Source: Pantoea sp. SOD02
GTDB taxonomy: Bacteria > Pseudomonadota > Gammaproteobacteria > Enterobacterales > Enterobacteriaceae
Direction: 5' to 3'
Length of the DNA: 64,000 nucleotides
NCBI RefSeq assembly: GCF_024707505.1
Contig: NZ_CP102604.1
Span: 2,294,001 to 2,358,000 of the forward strand
The notes under the pieces were generated by a model. That model searched no databases and was not told the origin of the DNA. It saw only the letters and a list, made by a program, of their open reading frames with translations. Made by a program: the position numbers and the translations under genes. Shown piece by piece: positions 51,481-61,216 of the stretch (position 1 is the first letter of the stretch; each line of letters begins with the position of its first letter).

Positions 51481-52302
51481 TTGACACTTCGCATAGGATT
51501 ACCGCAATGGCAGCACGCGCAATGGAAACAGTTCGGCATTGAGACCTTAGCCGACTACGCACAGCTGTTTGGTTGTGTGGAAGGCAATACCACGCTGTAT
51601 GCGCTGCCAAAGCCGGAAGTGGTGATGCGCTGGCGCGATATGACGCACGACGATTTTCGTTTCTGCTTTAAGTTTCCCGATAGCATTAGTCATAAAGCGG
51701 CGCTGCGCGACTGCGATGAGTTGCTGACGGAGTTTTTCCGCCTGCTCGATCCGCTGAGCCAGCGCATTGGTCAATATTGGCTGCAGCTACCCGCCGCGTT
51801 TTCACCGGCACAGCTGGTTGATTTATGGTCCTTTCTCGACAGTTTGCCGCGTAATTTCCGTTATGGCGTTGAGGTGCGGCATCAGGCGTTTTTTGCCAAA
51901 GGTGACGCTGAACGCGCGCTGAATCGCGGTTTACTGGATCGCGGCGTTAATCGGGTGATTCTCGATAGCCGTCCGGTGCATGCTTCAACCTCGCAAACTG
52001 CCGCCGCCGTGGATGCGCGAACGAAAAAGCCGCGCGTGCCGCCGCATGCGGTACGCACCGGTTCGCAACCGATGGTGCGTTTCATTGGCAGCGATAGCGT
52101 GGCGGAAAGCGTGCCGCTGTTTCAGCCGTGGCATAGCAAGCTGCAAGCGTGGCAGTTAGATAGCGATCCAATGCTGTTTATTCACACGCCGGATATGGGC
52201 GAGGTGTTTCCGCTGATTCAGGCGTTGTGGCCACAGTTGCAGCAACTGGAGCCATCGTTACGCGATCTGCCCGACTGGCCGCAGCAATCGAGCCTGTTTT
52301 AG
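51481..52302 (+). CDS. yecE: DUF72 family protein YecE
   Basis: YecE is a TIM-barrel-like protein of unknown activity, 273 aa here (IGLPQWQHAQW, FCFKFPDSISHKAA, VILDSRPVHA, ending QQSSLF, as in E. coli). TTG 51481 with AGGAG upstream aligns with the E. coli start. Codons from 51961 on (after VI in VILDSRPVH) are repeated 2,190 bases downstream, so the gene is a join of a 5' part with one of two 3' copies. It remains full length and should be functional. Confidence 0.93.
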   Translation: MTLRIGLPQWQHAQWKQFGIETLADYAQLFGCVEGNTTLYALPKPEVVMRWRDMTHDDFRFCFKFPDSISHKAALRDCDELLTEFFRLLDPLSQRIGQYWLQLPAAFSPAQLVDLWSFLDSLPRNFRYGVEVRHQAFFAKGDAERALNRGLLDRGVNRVILDSRPVHASTSQTAAAVDARTKKPRVPPHAVRTGSQPMVRFIGSDSVAESVPLFQPWHSKLQAWQLDSDPMLFIHTPDMGEVFPLIQALWPQLQQLEPSLRDLPDWPQQSSLF

Positions 52303-52324
52303 ACGCAACGCAAAGGGTGCAGCC
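51961..52324 (+). repeat. direct repeat, copy 1: 3' end of yecE
   Basis: These 364 bases match 54151-54514 without gaps at a constant offset of 2,190. I count 17 differences, 15 of them silent in the yecE frame; the two coding changes are Arg to Ser in LDSRPVH and Thr to Ser in ARTKKP. Similarity stops abruptly at both ends. Confidence 0.95.
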
Positions 52325-52547
52325 TGGCCTGACTTGCACCCATTTCCAATCAGCAGCAATACGAAATTAATGTCAAATAGTGTTTGTCAACACAGCAGTT
52401 GTGATCTGCTCCTCTTTGATTAATACAAGGGTGTTAGTAATTAACATCAGAGGTCAATTTTGGTGTGCCCATAGACATCTACTTTGCGTAAATATATGGC
52501 AGATTTGTTTATGGGCTTGCATCACTTATTGATGTGCTCAACTTCGT

Positions 52548-53258
52548 TTAGTTAACTGGCTTAAGTTCAAGCTTCCCAAAATGGGCTTCACGGTGACAGT
52601 TGGGACAGAGTGCTATCGCGTTTTCTACAGAATCCTCTCCACCGTTTGCAAGCCACTCAACGTGATGTACTTCTAAATATGGTCTACCGTCTTCACGCCT
52701 GAAAGGTGCATTTTTCAGGCAGTATTGGCATTTACCTTTAGCTAAGGCTAACACCTCTGCTACAACGAGCGGGTTACGTTTAAATTCATATGTACTAACG
52801 ATAATTCTTTCAGGAGTGGCGCTTGCTGTAGAGAGCTTCTCTCTACGCTTTTCAGAGGTCAACTCAATTGCTGCTTCGATTTGAAGTTCAAATTCACTCT
52901 TGACAGGGCGAGTCAGCCACTTCCCATCAAATGATTCATAGATCTCGAAGACACCGTGTAAAACAGGATCGTAAACTTCAAAAACCTTACCGTTTTTGTA
53001 GAGGCGGTCATACTCATGGTGACGATGGTTAACATCATCTGTGCGTCTGGCTGTTCTGTTGAAACTCCAATGACCGCGATTGCAGTTAACTGAGTTAACA
53101 ACCAAGTTAAGATGAGTATCATCTTTGTAATGTGCAAATAAATGCCTCAATACAGCGTCAACTTGTGCGGCTGTAGCTTTACCACCGAATTCTTTTTCTA
53201 CTATTTCAACTGTCGTTGTGCGAATGGGCTTATCACCATAGACGTATTTACGAGCCAT
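52548..53258 (-). CDS. HNH endonuclease, possible restriction/defence nuclease
   Basis: The 236-aa protein has a C-terminal HNH domain: CQYC (177-180), EVHHVEW with His198/His199, Asn213 in SVENAIAL, and CPNCH (218-222) with a last His226, so zinc and catalytic ligands are intact. The N-terminal 120 residues (winged-helix-like VDAVLRHLFAHYK, VNSVNCNRGHWSFN, YDPVLHGVFEIYES) look like a target- or modification-recognition domain. ATG 53258 (MARKYVYG) starts four bases after the preceding stop. Similar architecture occurs in McrA-like type IV enzymes; the target is unknown. Confidence 0.85.
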   Translation of the reverse strand: MARKYVYGDKPIRTTTVEIVEKEFGGKATAAQVDAVLRHLFAHYKDDTHLNLVVNSVNCNRGHWSFNRTARRTDDVNHRHHEYDRLYKNGKVFEVYDPVLHGVFEIYESFDGKWLTRPVKSEFELQIEAAIELTSEKRREKLSTASATPERIIVSTYEFKRNPLVVAEVLALAKGKCQYCLKNAPFRREDGRPYLEVHHVEWLANGGEDSVENAIALCPNCHREAHFGKLELKPVN

Positions 53259-53262
53259 TCCT

Positions 53263-53673
53263 TTATCCCTCGAACAATTCAGAAAAATGTTGTTTAAGCA
53301 TTGGCGTGGTGAACATCTCGACAAAAGCCATATCAGAGACATCTACTGTGAAACATTGCATCTCTTTGACCAAACCGAGACAAACAAGTTTTAATGTGCC
53401 ATAGCAATTTTCATTGTTAACTATGATCTGCCCTTCCCTGATGTAGGAAGTCATGAATGTTAATATGCAATGCAGTGCAGCTATGCGGGGATCTATGCGT
53501 TTACTATCAACCACTTTGAAAACAAATGAATTACTACGATATTGACTGATGACAATGGCATGTGCTAACCCAGCTATACCTACCCTCAATAAAGCAGGTA
53601 AAGACATCAGGCGAGTGTCTATCACGGTCTCAACTTTGCTTATAAACCAGGATTCTCGGAGGTTGTTGAACAT
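53263..53673 (-). CDS. 136-aa protein of unknown function in the HNH cassette
   Basis: ATG 53673 (MFNNLRESWF) follows GAGG at good spacing, and the stop is four bases before the HNH start, so co-translation with the nuclease is likely. The protein has no signal peptide and no convincing membrane helix, but hydrophobic patches (LLRVGIAGLAHAIVIS, ALHCILTFMTSYI). I recognise no domain. By position it could be a partner or control protein of the nuclease. Confidence 0.7.
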   Translation of the reverse strand: MFNNLRESWFISKVETVIDTRLMSLPALLRVGIAGLAHAIVISQYRSNSFVFKVVDSKRIDPRIAALHCILTFMTSYIREGQIIVNNENCYGTLKLVCLGLVKEMQCFTVDVSDMAFVEMFTTPMLKQHFSELFEG

Positions 53674-53790
53674 AATTTTACCTCAACGATCTTATTACAG
53701 GGATCCTTATGACTCACTGCGAGGTTATGACATTCTCACCGATGTTGACCTTATAAATAATTCTATTTTCATCTACTACTACTTATCGCG

Positions 53791-54003
53791 TCAAATAGAA
53801 TAACGATCCCATTCATTTACCCAACCTGTTACAGCTTGATGCATACCTTCTTGCCCGAATTGCATATATGAGAAGCTATTCTGCTGGCGTAAATAAGCTT
53901 GGAATAACATGCTTTTTCCTGCGGTATTTTGATTGCGCCCAGGCCAGTTAAGATATAAAGAATGAACTTCTCGTTTTGTCTCAGCTACGCGACTTCTCAT
54001 CAT
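53791..54003 (-). CDS. 70-aa protein of unknown function, first gene of the HNH cassette
   Basis: ATG 54003 (or 54000; MMRSRVAETK) is preceded by AGAAGGAATT. The product is soluble and aromatic-rich (SLYLNWPGRNQNTAG, QQNSFSYMQFGQEGMHQAV, GWVNEWDRYSI) with no recognised domain. It is the promoter-proximal gene; a 117-base gap separates it from the 136-aa gene. Confidence 0.6.
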   Translation of the reverse strand: MMRSRVAETKREVHSLYLNWPGRNQNTAGKSMLFQAYLRQQNSFSYMQFGQEGMHQAVTGWVNEWDRYSI

Positions 54004-54032
54004 AATTCCTTCTATGTTAACTTTCTGGTCAT

Positions 54033-54059
54033 ATTATAAACCATTTTGTACTTGAGCAA
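54033..54059 (-). promoter_or_regulatory. sigma-70 promoter of the HNH cassette
   Basis: On the minus strand TTGCTC (54059-54054), a 15-base spacer and a perfect TATAAT (54038-54033) lie 30 bases before the first gene. The spacer is short, so strength is uncertain. Confidence 0.6.
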
Positions 54060-54150
54060 GAAAAGCCAGCCGTTTTATCAAATAAGATTCTTAGGGCAAA
54101 AAGTTGTTAAAGTGATTAATTTACGCTGTGTATCATTGAATGGTTGATTG

Positions 54151-54492
54151 CTTGATAGCAGTCCGGTGCATGCCTCAACCTCGCAAACCGCCGCCGCCGT
54201 GGATGCGCGATCGAAAAAGCCGCGCGTGCCGCCGCATGCGGTGCGCACCGGTTCGCAACCGATGGTGCGTTTCATTGGCAGCGATAGCGTGGCGGAGAGC
54301 GTGCCGCTGTTTCAGCCGTGGCACAGCAAGCTACAAGCGTGGCAGCTGGATAGCGATCCCATGCTGTTTATTCATACGCCGGATATGGGCGAGGTGTTTC
54401 CACTGATTCAGGCGTTGTGGCCACAGTTGCAGCAGCTGGAGCCATCGTTACGCGATCTGCCCGACTGGCCGCAGCAATCAAGCCTGTTCTAG
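54151..54492 (+). pseudogene. yecE: yecE 3' fragment
   Basis: This is a second copy of the last 113 codons of yecE plus its stop, starting mid-gene right at the cassette edge (LDSSPVHA...QQSSLF). It has no start or promoter of its own. It is probably either the original 3' end left beside cmoA when the cassette arrived, or the copy the cassette carried. The near absence of coding changes shows it was under protein selection until recently. Confidence 0.9.
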
Positions 54493-54514
54493 ACGCAACG
54501 CAAAGGGTGCAGCC
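54151..54514 (+). repeat. direct repeat, copy 2: 3' end of yecE
   Basis: Partner of 51961-52324 (about 95% identical, no indels). The repeat includes 22 bases past the stop codon. Confidence 0.95.
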
Positions 54515-54537
54515 CGCCCGCGTTTCTGCCAAAATAG

Positions 54538-56264
<1,727 letters not shown>

Positions 56265-56267
56265 TGC

Positions 56268-56888
56268 TTAACGCCGCGATAGCGCCAGCTTCGCGGCAAA
56301 GCCTATAAAAACGCAGCCCGTCAGGCGATCCATCACTTTCAGTACCGCTGGACGACGCAGATGCGTCGCAAAGTATTGGCTGCTGCCGATTAGCACCGCA
56401 TTCCACACCAAACCAATCACCATATGCGTGAGCGCCATCAGCGTGCACCACAGCGGCACCGATGCGCCCGCCGGAATGAACTGCGGCAGGAAGGTGACGT
56501 AGAACACGCCGACTTTAGGGTTTAATAGATTACCAAATAGTCCGCGTGTGAAGCAGGCAACATAGCTTTGCTCTTTATTCTGCGCATGCTGACCTGCTTC
56601 CGCTTGAGTACGTGGGTTGATGAGTAATTTGACGCCGAGATAGAGCAGATAGGCCGCACCGATCCATTTCAGCAGGTTATACGCCATTTCCGAAGCCAGC
56701 AGCAGCGCGCCCAGGCCAAGGCCCACCGCAACGCCCCACACCAGGCAACCCAGCGTGACGCCAAACGCCGTGGCCGATGCACGTTTCCAACCTTGCGCGG
56801 CGGCGGAACGCAACACTAATGCAGTATCAAAACCGGGCGTGAGCGTGAGGATGGTGATGGCGAAGAGGAATGAAAGGATGAGTGTCAT
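56268..56888 (-). CDS. LysE/RhtB-family amino-acid exporter
   Basis: This 206-aa membrane protein has the RhtB opening TPGFDTALVLRSAAAQGWKRASATAFGVTLG-type region (residues 17-48, seen as TPGFDTALVLRS and GVTLGCLVWG), six predicted helices and the mid-protein FTRGLFGNLLNPKVGVFYV. Substrate is unknown; relatives export homoserine, threonine, leucine or cysteine. It is not at this place in E. coli. Confidence 0.88.
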   Translation of the reverse strand: MTLILSFLFAITILTLTPGFDTALVLRSAAAQGWKRASATAFGVTLGCLVWGVAVGLGLGALLLASEMAYNLLKWIGAAYLLYLGVKLLINPRTQAEAGQHAQNKEQSYVACFTRGLFGNLLNPKVGVFYVTFLPQFIPAGASVPLWCTLMALTHMVIGLVWNAVLIGSSQYFATHLRRPAVLKVMDRLTGCVFIGFAAKLALSRR

Positions 56889-56920
56889 GTGCGGGCTCCC
56901 TGTTTAGTTCCGTGCGTTTC

Positions 56921-57030
56921 AGGCAAAGAATCAGGGCCGCTCCGTAAAGGCGTCGTGAACACATCCTTGTGGACTCTGCCGCCGCATCCATGCGGCGGAA
57001 GCTTTACTCCGCGGCCCTGATTCTTTGCCT
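56921..57030. repeat. 110-bp inverted-repeat element
   Basis: The arms at 56921-56940 (AGGCAAAGAATCAGGGCCGC) and 57011-57030 are perfect reverse complements over 20 bases. Inside is a second perfect hairpin, CCGCCGCAT-CC-ATGCGGCGG, at 56979-56998. The layout suggests a dispersed intergenic palindromic repeat; no coding potential. Confidence 0.85.
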
Positions 57031-57050
57031 TTATGTGGGTTTTGTGCGGT

Positions 57051-57908
57051 TTAATCTTGTGCGGCTGTTTCGGCAGGTGCGTTCCAGTATTGGTATTTAT
57101 AAGCGGAGCTGAGATGGCGTTCAATGGTGCCTTTGGCAAATACTTCGGTTTCATGCAGATAACTGAGCGTACAGTTGCCCACTTCATCCCACAGTTGGCA
57201 CTCATCCACCGAGCGTAGCGTGCTGACTGGCGTGGTCGAGGTGCCGTTCAGGCGCAGTTCCCGCCACTGGTTATCGTAGCTGTAAGTATCTTTGCTGCGC
57301 GCGCTACTGGATGAGGTCACCAATCCTTGTGGATTCCAGCGCCAGCTGCTTTCGCCGTTGGTCATGCTATCGCTGCCGCGCGCCACGCTTTTTTCTACTC
57401 TGAACTGTTTGTCATAGCGGTAAGTGGTATCGGTAAAACCATCTTTGCCCATGCTAGTGAATTTATCGGATGAGCTGACGATGTTGCCATGCTGGCCGAT
57501 TTGCCAGCTGATGGTGCCCTGACGGTTATCGACCACTTCTTCCTGCCCCGCTTTAATTACTTTGACCATGTAGGCATATTCCGCCACCCAGCCGCGTTGA
57601 ACACGGGCGATATGCTGTTCCATCGTCAGCAGGACGTTGCCTTCGTTTTTGTCGTAGGAGATATCGGCCACCATTAAATCGCCGCACTGATCAAATTGGC
57701 CGAGTACGCGCTTTTGCGAGTCCACATCTTTGCCAAATTCGCCCGCCACCACCTGACGCACCGCGCCTTTGGCATCGCCACCCAGCATGATCCAATTGTT
57801 GCTGCTGGTGATGTTTTTGCTCATCGGTGGACACGCCGTGCTGACCGCCAGCGCGACGCCGCAGTAGGGGAGAAGCAGCAGTAAAACGGTACAAGGGATG
57901 GATTTCAT
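57051..57908 (-). CDS. exported protein of unknown function
   Basis: The 285-aa precursor has a signal peptide (MKSIPCTVLLLLLPYCGVALA). The mature part is beta-rich and carries tyrosine repeats (TTYRYDKQFRVEKS, DTYSYDNQWRELRL, YKYQYWNAP) that recall YD/RHS-like strands and the enterobacterial YnfC lipoproteins, but it has no lipobox. Four or more cysteines (ACPPM, DQCGD, ECQLWDEVGNCTL) could form disulfides. The relation to YnfC is weak and tentative. Confidence 0.7.
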   Translation of the reverse strand: MKSIPCTVLLLLLPYCGVALAVSTACPPMSKNITSSNNWIMLGGDAKGAVRQVVAGEFGKDVDSQKRVLGQFDQCGDLMVADISYDKNEGNVLLTMEQHIARVQRGWVAEYAYMVKVIKAGQEEVVDNRQGTISWQIGQHGNIVSSSDKFTSMGKDGFTDTTYRYDKQFRVEKSVARGSDSMTNGESSWRWNPQGLVTSSSSARSKDTYSYDNQWRELRLNGTSTTPVSTLRSVDECQLWDEVGNCTLSYLHETEVFAKGTIERHLSSAYKYQYWNAPAETAAQD

Positions 57909-57985
57909 GAAGGTTATCCGTACGAGGCCATAGAGTAATCAAAGCATCATTTACACGATCACGCTATCTCTACGGGAATGGCGGA

Positions 57986-58017
57986 TAAAAAGAACCCCAG
58001 TTAGAAGAACTGGGGTT
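57986..58017 (-). terminator. cutC/micL terminator
   Basis: On the minus strand AACCCCAGTT-N5-AACTGGGGTT is followed by CTTTTT. Confidence 0.88.
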
Positions 58018-58311
58018 GGTACTTGCAAACATCACGTCGTTTGGACTGGCGTGCTGCGCGGCAAAATCGGGGTGAATTCAGGCTACCCGGACGGCGCTCA
58101 TCTGCGTCATGCTTTTCATGGCTTCAACCACATCACCATCAACGCAATAGCGACTGAATTCATCGGTTTCCGCTTCGGAGCACATTGAAACACCGGCTTT
58201 ACGGTAGCGCATCGGCGAAGCGACTAAACGGCTGGCGGAGCTGTGAACTTCCTGCAATCCACTGTCGATGAACTTCTGGATGTTGCTCAAACGCACGCCC
58301 GCACCGGCCAT
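57986..58311 (-). ncRNA. micL: candidate MicL (SlrA) sRNA from the cutC 3' end
   Basis: In E. coli MicL is a sigma-E-dependent sRNA of about 300 nt that starts inside cutC, ends at the cutC terminator and represses lpp. Here a sigma-E-like promoter, GGAACT (58345-58340) and TCCGA (58321-58317), lies in cutC about 325 bases before the terminator. The 3' part reads ACGACGTGATGTTTGCAAGT before the terminal hairpin. I cannot align it fully from memory, so the call rests on position, promoter and length. Confidence 0.45.
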
Positions 58312-58830
58312 AATAATCGGACCTGTGCTGTGTTCATTTAGTTCCCGTAATAATGCAATTCCTGCTTCGGCGCTCTGTTGCTGGCCAGACGTCAGGATAC
58401 GCGCGATGCCTAAATCAGCCAGCACCTCAAGTGAGCGTTTTGGACTGTGGCATAAATCAAAGGCGCGATGGAAGGTGACGTCCATGCCGTCACAAAGCGT
58501 CATAATCTGCTGCATACGAGCAATATCGACATGCGCATCTTCATCCAGCATGCCAATTACTAAGCCGGGAAAACCGAGTTCACGCATTAGCGCAACGTCC
58601 GATTTCATCGACTCAAACTCATAGTTGGTGTAGCAAAAATCGCCGCCACGTGGACGGACGATAGGATGTACCGGGATCGAAATTTCACGTCGTGCCGCTT
58701 CCAGCACGCCGGCTGAAGGCGTCAACCCACCTTCGCGCGGTGCGCTGCACAGCTCCACGCGATCGGCACCGGACAGCTGCGCAGTCATTGCGCAGTCGAT
58801 GCCGTAGCAACAAATTTCCAGTTTCGTCAT
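58078..58830 (-). CDS. cutC: CutC family protein
   Basis: This 250-aa TIM-barrel protein ([25 protein letters not shown]..., [30 protein letters not shown]) matches CutC. It was named for copper tolerance, but in E. coli that phenotype has been traced to the MicL sRNA encoded in its 3' end, so the enzyme function is open. It is divergent from the C-S lyase gene. Confidence 0.93.
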   Translation of the reverse strand: MTKLEICCYGIDCAMTAQLSGADRVELCSAPREGGLTPSAGVLEAARREISIPVHPIVRPRGGDFCYTNYEFESMKSDVALMRELGFPGLVIGMLDEDAHVDIARMQQIMTLCDGMDVTFHRAFDLCHSPKRSLEVLADLGIARILTSGQQQSAEAGIALLRELNEHSTGPIIMAGAGVRLSNIQKFIDSGLQEVHSSASRLVASPMRYRKAGVSMCSEAETDEFSRYCVDGDVVEAMKSMTQMSAVRVA

Positions 58831-58915
58831 ACCATGCTCCTTCTCATGACTTCTGGCTCGGGATGAATGCTTCAGTTAGTCTACTTAATTGGACAGTTTA
58901 CGTGGAACTCGCACT

Positions 58916-60055
58916 ATGGCATTCGATTTTAATCAATGGATAGACCGTCGTCACAGCGATAGTTTGAAATGGCACAAATATGGTGATCGCGATGTGCTGC
59001 CGCTCTGGGTAGCAGACAGCGATTTCCGTTCGCCGCCGAGTGTGATTGAGGCCATTAAACAGCGCGCTGAGCACGGCGTTTTTGGCTATGGCGCAACGCC
59101 GAGCGGATTGATTGATATCACCCTTTCCCGTTTAGCGCAGCGCTACAACTGGCAGATTGAGCCGGACTGGATTGTGTTATTGCCCGGCGTGGTGTGCGGT
59201 TTGAATCTTTCGGTCCGCGCATTCACGGAATCTGGCGAATCCACGGTTTCCCCAACGCCGATTTATCCGCCGTTTCGCGGTGCAGCAAAATTGGCCGATC
59301 GCGCACAGGTGCATTTACCGCTGCGTTTACAGGACGATCGCTGGGTAATGGATCTCGACGCCAGCGCCATGCAGGGCAATGAGCGCCTGCTGATGCTGTG
59401 TAACCCGCAGAATCCGGGCGGCACGGTATATCGTCGTGACGAGCTGGAAGCCCAGCTGGCATTTGCGCAGCAGCATGATTTGATCGTCTGCTCCGATGAA
59501 ATCCATTGTGATCTGTTGCTATCACCTGGCGCGCAACACATTCCGTTTGCGTCATTAAGTGAAGATGCCGCACAGCGCAGCATCACGCTGATTTCGCCGT
59601 CGAAAACCTTCAATATTGCCGGATTAGGCGCGTCGATGGCGATCATTCCCAATCCAGAGTTGCGAGCACGCTTTAAACGTGTGCGGGAAGGCATCGTGCC
59701 TGGCGTGGATATTTTGGCGCTGGTGGCGGCCGAAGCGGCGTGGCGCGATGGCGATGAATGGCTGGCGGCGCAGCTGGATTATCTGCGCGCTAATCGCGAC
59801 TGGCTGGTGGCGCAGGTCAATGCGCTGCCAGAACTGCAGATGGCCGCGCCGGAAGCGACTTACCTCGGTTGGATCGACGCCAGCAAACTGGATGTCGCCA
59901 GCCCAATGGACTACTTCGAGCAGCACGGCCTCGGTTTTTCACCGGGTCACGATTTTGGCGACGATAATTTCGTGCGCTTCAACTTTGGTTGTACGCGCGC
60001 CACGCTGGAACAGGCGGTGACGCGTTTGCAGCTGGCGGTAGCAGCGCGCCGTTAA
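58916..60055 (+). CDS. PatB/MalY-type PLP-dependent cystathionine beta-lyase
   Basis: This 379-aa fold-type I aminotransferase-like enzyme shows FGYGATPSGL, LLPGVVCGLNLSVRAF, PTPIYPPF, LCNPQNPGGTVYRRDEL, SDEIHCDLL and the PLP lysine in ISPSKTFNIAGL. Such C-S lyases cleave cystathionine, cysteine or related thioethers. ATG 58916 (MAFDFNQW) is preceded by GGAA; a TTG nine codons upstream is less likely. Its stop overlaps the yecM stop by four bases. Confidence 0.9.
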   Translation: MAFDFNQWIDRRHSDSLKWHKYGDRDVLPLWVADSDFRSPPSVIEAIKQRAEHGVFGYGATPSGLIDITLSRLAQRYNWQIEPDWIVLLPGVVCGLNLSVRAFTESGESTVSPTPIYPPFRGAAKLADRAQVHLPLRLQDDRWVMDLDASAMQGNERLLMLCNPQNPGGTVYRRDELEAQLAFAQQHDLIVCSDEIHCDLLLSPGAQHIPFASLSEDAAQRSITLISPSKTFNIAGLGASMAIIPNPELRARFKRVREGIVPGVDILALVAAEAAWRDGDEWLAAQLDYLRANRDWLVAQVNALPELQMAAPEATYLGWIDASKLDVASPMDYFEQHGLGFSPGHDFGDDNFVRFNFGCTRATLEQAVTRLQLAVAARR

Positions 60056-60612
60056 GCCTGCTCGCTGGCGACGATCTCTTCCAGTCGCCATGGATGAAAT
60101 TTGATAGTGGTTTGCCCATCCGTCACCGCCAGTGTCGGATTGGGCAAACGCTCATTATCGCCTTTGGGCGCGCTGGTTTTAAACGAGATGCCCGGCTGCG
60201 TCAGCGCATCATCCGAGAGCAACGCCATCGCGCGCACACCCAGCGTTTCCGGTTCACCGCGCAGCACAATCTCCACGTGTTCCCAGCCTTCATGGCGATA
60301 CAGCTTCTCGCCCGGCCACGGCAGTTCAATCACATCGATTTCCCAACCCGCGAGGTTCAATGGCTGATGCAGTTTGAACAGGCATATCGGGCGACCATTG
60401 ATCATTGCTTCGGAAAACTGCGTGCCGATTTGCAGCAATCCGTTTTTCCAGCGTTCTGCCGTCGCAAACTGGTGGCAGCGCACCGCAACGTGATCGGCTT
60501 CATGTTCAGCCAGGTTAATGCCTAAACGTTCAGCAAATAGCGCCAAAGAGTGCTCAAAACGAGCCAGGTCTTGTTTTAAATCATCCAATTCCATAGGAAA
60601 GTTGGTCCGCAT
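60052..60612 (-). CDS. yecM: YecM, VOC-fold putative metal-binding protein
   Basis: This 186-aa protein matches E. coli YecM (ADHVAVRCHQFATAERW, NGRPICLFKLHQPLN, ELPWPGEKLYRHEGWEHVEIVL, NPTLAVTDGQTTIKFHPW). The conserved His and Glu residues lie where glyoxalase/VOC proteins bind a metal. No activity is known. ATG 60612 with GAGGT upstream is chosen. It is close to argS in E. coli as well. Confidence 0.92.
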   Translation of the reverse strand: MRTNFPMELDDLKQDLARFEHSLALFAERLGINLAEHEADHVAVRCHQFATAERWKNGLLQIGTQFSEAMINGRPICLFKLHQPLNLAGWEIDVIELPWPGEKLYRHEGWEHVEIVLRGEPETLGVRAMALLSDDALTQPGISFKTSAPKGDNERLPNPTLAVTDGQTTIKFHPWRLEEIVASEQA

Positions 60613-60923
60613 CACGTTTTACCTCTAATTCAGTTCAGGTTTACTAATCAATATGAAATTTGCTAGCCGTTGATTCCGCTTGACAAAATTGTCGGATTCA
60701 TCCGATTTAGGCGTCAAAAAGGCTGAAAACCGCATAAATAGACCATTCATTTCGGATTTATCGCCAAAACAGGTCCAGCAGTTACTTTATGAAAGTGGCT
60801 TAACCTTCTGTTATTATTCAGGATAGTTAATACAATGAGATAACTCTTATTTAAGTTGCAAACAATTGCAGCCTGATACCCTTTCTTATAAATTTGTGTT
60901 TCACAACTACAAGGAACGGCCTT
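60613..60923. other. intergenic region before the 40-aa gene
   Basis: These 311 AT-rich bases must hold the yecM promoter (minus) and the promoter of the small gene (plus). I see no further gene and no strong palindrome. Confidence 0.55.
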
Positions 60924-61046
60924 ATGTCTATGCTCATTGTTGTCGCGGTCCTGATTGCATTAATGGGATTTGCAATTTCCCGCCATTGGAAGGTGCGTGA
61001 AGACAAAAGCGTTAAAAATCCTCGTCGTCACCCACGGCGCCGTTAA
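60924..61046 (+). CDS. 40-aa single-pass membrane protein with a basic tail
   Basis: ATG 60924 follows AAGGAA and encodes 40 residues: one hydrophobic helix (MSMLIVVAVLIALMGFAIS, residues 1-19), then a strongly basic tail (RHWKVREDKS..., ending PRRHPRRR). I do not recognise a family. A good ribosome site, an isolated position and sharp amphipathy support translation. It precedes argS by 170 bases. Confidence 0.6.
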   Translation: MSMLIVVAVLIALMGFAISRHWKVREDKSVKNPRRHPRRR

Positions 61047-61216
61047 TCGGCGCTGAGGGCCCGATGTTACGTCTCACTGAATACCGAATAGCTGACTCAC
61101 TTTAACATTTCACGTATACTTCCCCTCTTATTTTTCCGTCCCGCCGCGCAGTTGCGGGATGACGACATCGGCTCGCCGCCTACAGGCGGGCCTTTTCAGC
61201 ATATGAAGGTAACGCG

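Larger units (their letters stand above)
52325..54150. mobile_element. AT-rich cassette inserted at the yecE 3' region
   Basis: The 1.8 kb between the repeats is visibly richer in AT than the flanks, is gene-coherent (three genes, one strand, own promoter) and replaces the position where E. coli has yecN. There is no integrase, transposase or terminal inverted repeat. The element-plus-repeat structure suggests acquisition by recombination in the conserved yecE sequence, or loss of an original integrase. Confidence 0.65.

Noticed and set aside
53549..53803. 84-aa plus-strand frame inside the HNH cassette
   Set aside because: It lies opposite the 136-aa gene, lacks a ribosome site, and the minus-strand genes form a coherent operon.
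52325..54150. Insertion sequence or prophage remnant
   Set aside because: No transposase, integrase, terminal inverted repeats or short target duplication; the only repeats are the long yecE copies.
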